A stretch of DNA of 64,000 nucleotides, from NCBI GenBank assembly GCA_947503885.1, contig CANNFD010000007.1, positions 124,001-188,000 on the forward strand, given 5' to 3'. Of the stretch, positions 63,502 to 64,000 are shown in pieces; within the stretch, counting starts at the first letter, position 1, and every line of letters begins with the position of its first letter. The DNA comes from an uncultured Olleya sp. (GTDB lineage Bacteria; Bacteroidota; Bacteroidia; Flavobacteriales; Flavobacteriaceae). The position numbers were made by a program, and so were the translations under genes. Below the pieces are notes generated by a model. That model did no database searches. It was given only the letters and a program-made list of their open reading frames with translations, and was not told where the DNA came from.

Positions 63502-64000
63502 ATGGGTATTTCTGTCAACCATATCAGCAAATCGTATAAAAATGTAAAAGCCTTACAGGACATTTCTTTTGAAGTGAAAAAAGGCGAGCTTTTTGGTCTC
63601 ATAGGTCCTGATGGTGCTGGTAAAACAACTCTATTCAGAATTTTGACTACGCTTTTATTTGCAGATGAAGGCAACGCAACTGTAGCAGGTTATGATGTGG
63701 TTGTAGAATACAAAAGTATAAGAAACAGTGTTGGTTATATGCCTGGAAAATTTTCATTATATCAAGATTTAACGATAGAAGAAAATTTAGAATTTTTCGC
63801 TACCATTTTCGGAACAACCATTGAAGAAAACTACGATTTAATAAAAGATATCTACGTTCAGATAGAACCATTTAAAGACCGTAGAGCTGGTAAATTGTCT
63901 GGAGGAATGAAACAAAAACTCGCTTTATGTTGTGCATTGATTCACAAACCAAAAGTGTTGTTTTTAGATGAACCAACTACAGGAGTGGATCCAGTTTCAA
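63502..64000 (+). CDS. ABC exporter ATPase (3' partial)
   Basis: Starts at ATG 63502 (GISVNHISKSYKNVKALQDI) and runs off the window after 166 codons. Walker A GPDGAGKTT, signature LSGGMKQ, and Walker B VLFLDEPTTGVDP are all present. It matches the YbhF-type ATPases of ABC-2 exporters, which work with YbhG-like adaptors. The permease gene should lie beyond the right edge. Confidence 0.95.
   Translation, partial: MGISVNHISKSYKNVKALQDISFEVKKGELFGLIGPDGAGKTTLFRILTTLLFADEGNATVAGYDVVVEYKSIRNSVGYMPGKFSLYQDLTIEENLEFFATIFGTTIEENYDLIKDIYVQIEPFKDRRAGKLSGGMKQKLALCCALIHKPKVLFLDEPTTGVDPVS

Overview
The window is AT-rich, densely coded chromosomal DNA from a member of the Bacteroidetes, most likely a marine Flavobacteriaceae. 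This is inferred from gene content (CcoN-CcoO fusion, CusA-CzcC fusion, DUF3703 and DUF6266 proteins, Bacteroidetes-type TAnnTTTG -7 promoter elements, almost no Shine-Dalgarno sequences). No rRNA, tRNA, CRISPR array, transposase or integrase was seen. No database search was possible, so family names rest on motif recognition.

Layout. (1) 1-3335: a two-gene unit with a HEPN-type protein (cut by the left edge) followed by a 703-aa Argonaute whose PIWI catalytic residues look lost; this is a candidate defence system. (2) 3353-12240: heavy-metal resistance in two transcription units (small His-rich secreted protein, RND pump fused to its outer-membrane channel, adaptor, Fur-family regulator; then a DUF3703 protein and a P-type ATPase), with a shared direct-repeat motif in front of both. 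(3) 12241-14580: poorly coding DNA with two diverged copies of a modular inverted-repeat element, then a DUF6943-like and a DUF6266 protein. (4) 14955-30105: a large signalling block of multi-PAS sensors, histidine kinases, a lone receiver, an 1803-aa REC/GAF/PAS/sigma-54 activator, two small paralogues and a second kinase/sigma-54 regulator pair. (5) 30241-32800: a likely sigma-54 dependent operon of two mini-genes, glutamate dehydrogenase, a Rnk/GreA-like protein and a helical protein. (6) 32876-50823: a microaerobic/low-oxygen block with an FNR-type regulator, CcoI, CcoS, CcoNO, CcoQ, CcoP, CcoG, FixH and a TauE/DsbD-like protein, three universal stress proteins, a beta-CASP hydrolase, an ATP-cone nuclease and HemN. 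(7) 50913-56891: MtfA-like peptidase, a Cys-rich Crp/Fnr regulator and a sulfide/persulfide and thiol block (TauE, persulfide dioxygenase-rhodanese, rhodanese, HMA protein, thioredoxin, methyltransferase). (8) 56971-59517: a candidate copper TonB receptor and a small Cys-rich protein. (9) 59701-64000: a TetR-controlled TolC/HlyD/ABC efflux operon with an OsmC protein, running off the right edge.

Regulation is the most legible part. A palindrome ATGAYAAATRTCAT (FNR-like) and a second palindrome GTAACnnnnGTTAC occur in front of oxidase, hemN, stress and sulfur genes, always the same distance from a TAnnTTTG element, as expected for activators bound about 41 bases upstream of the start. At the fnr/ccoI divergent promoter the two palindromes each overlap the -7 element of the opposite promoter, suggesting a reciprocal switch. 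Two sigma-54 promoters each have an inverted repeat about 90 bases upstream.
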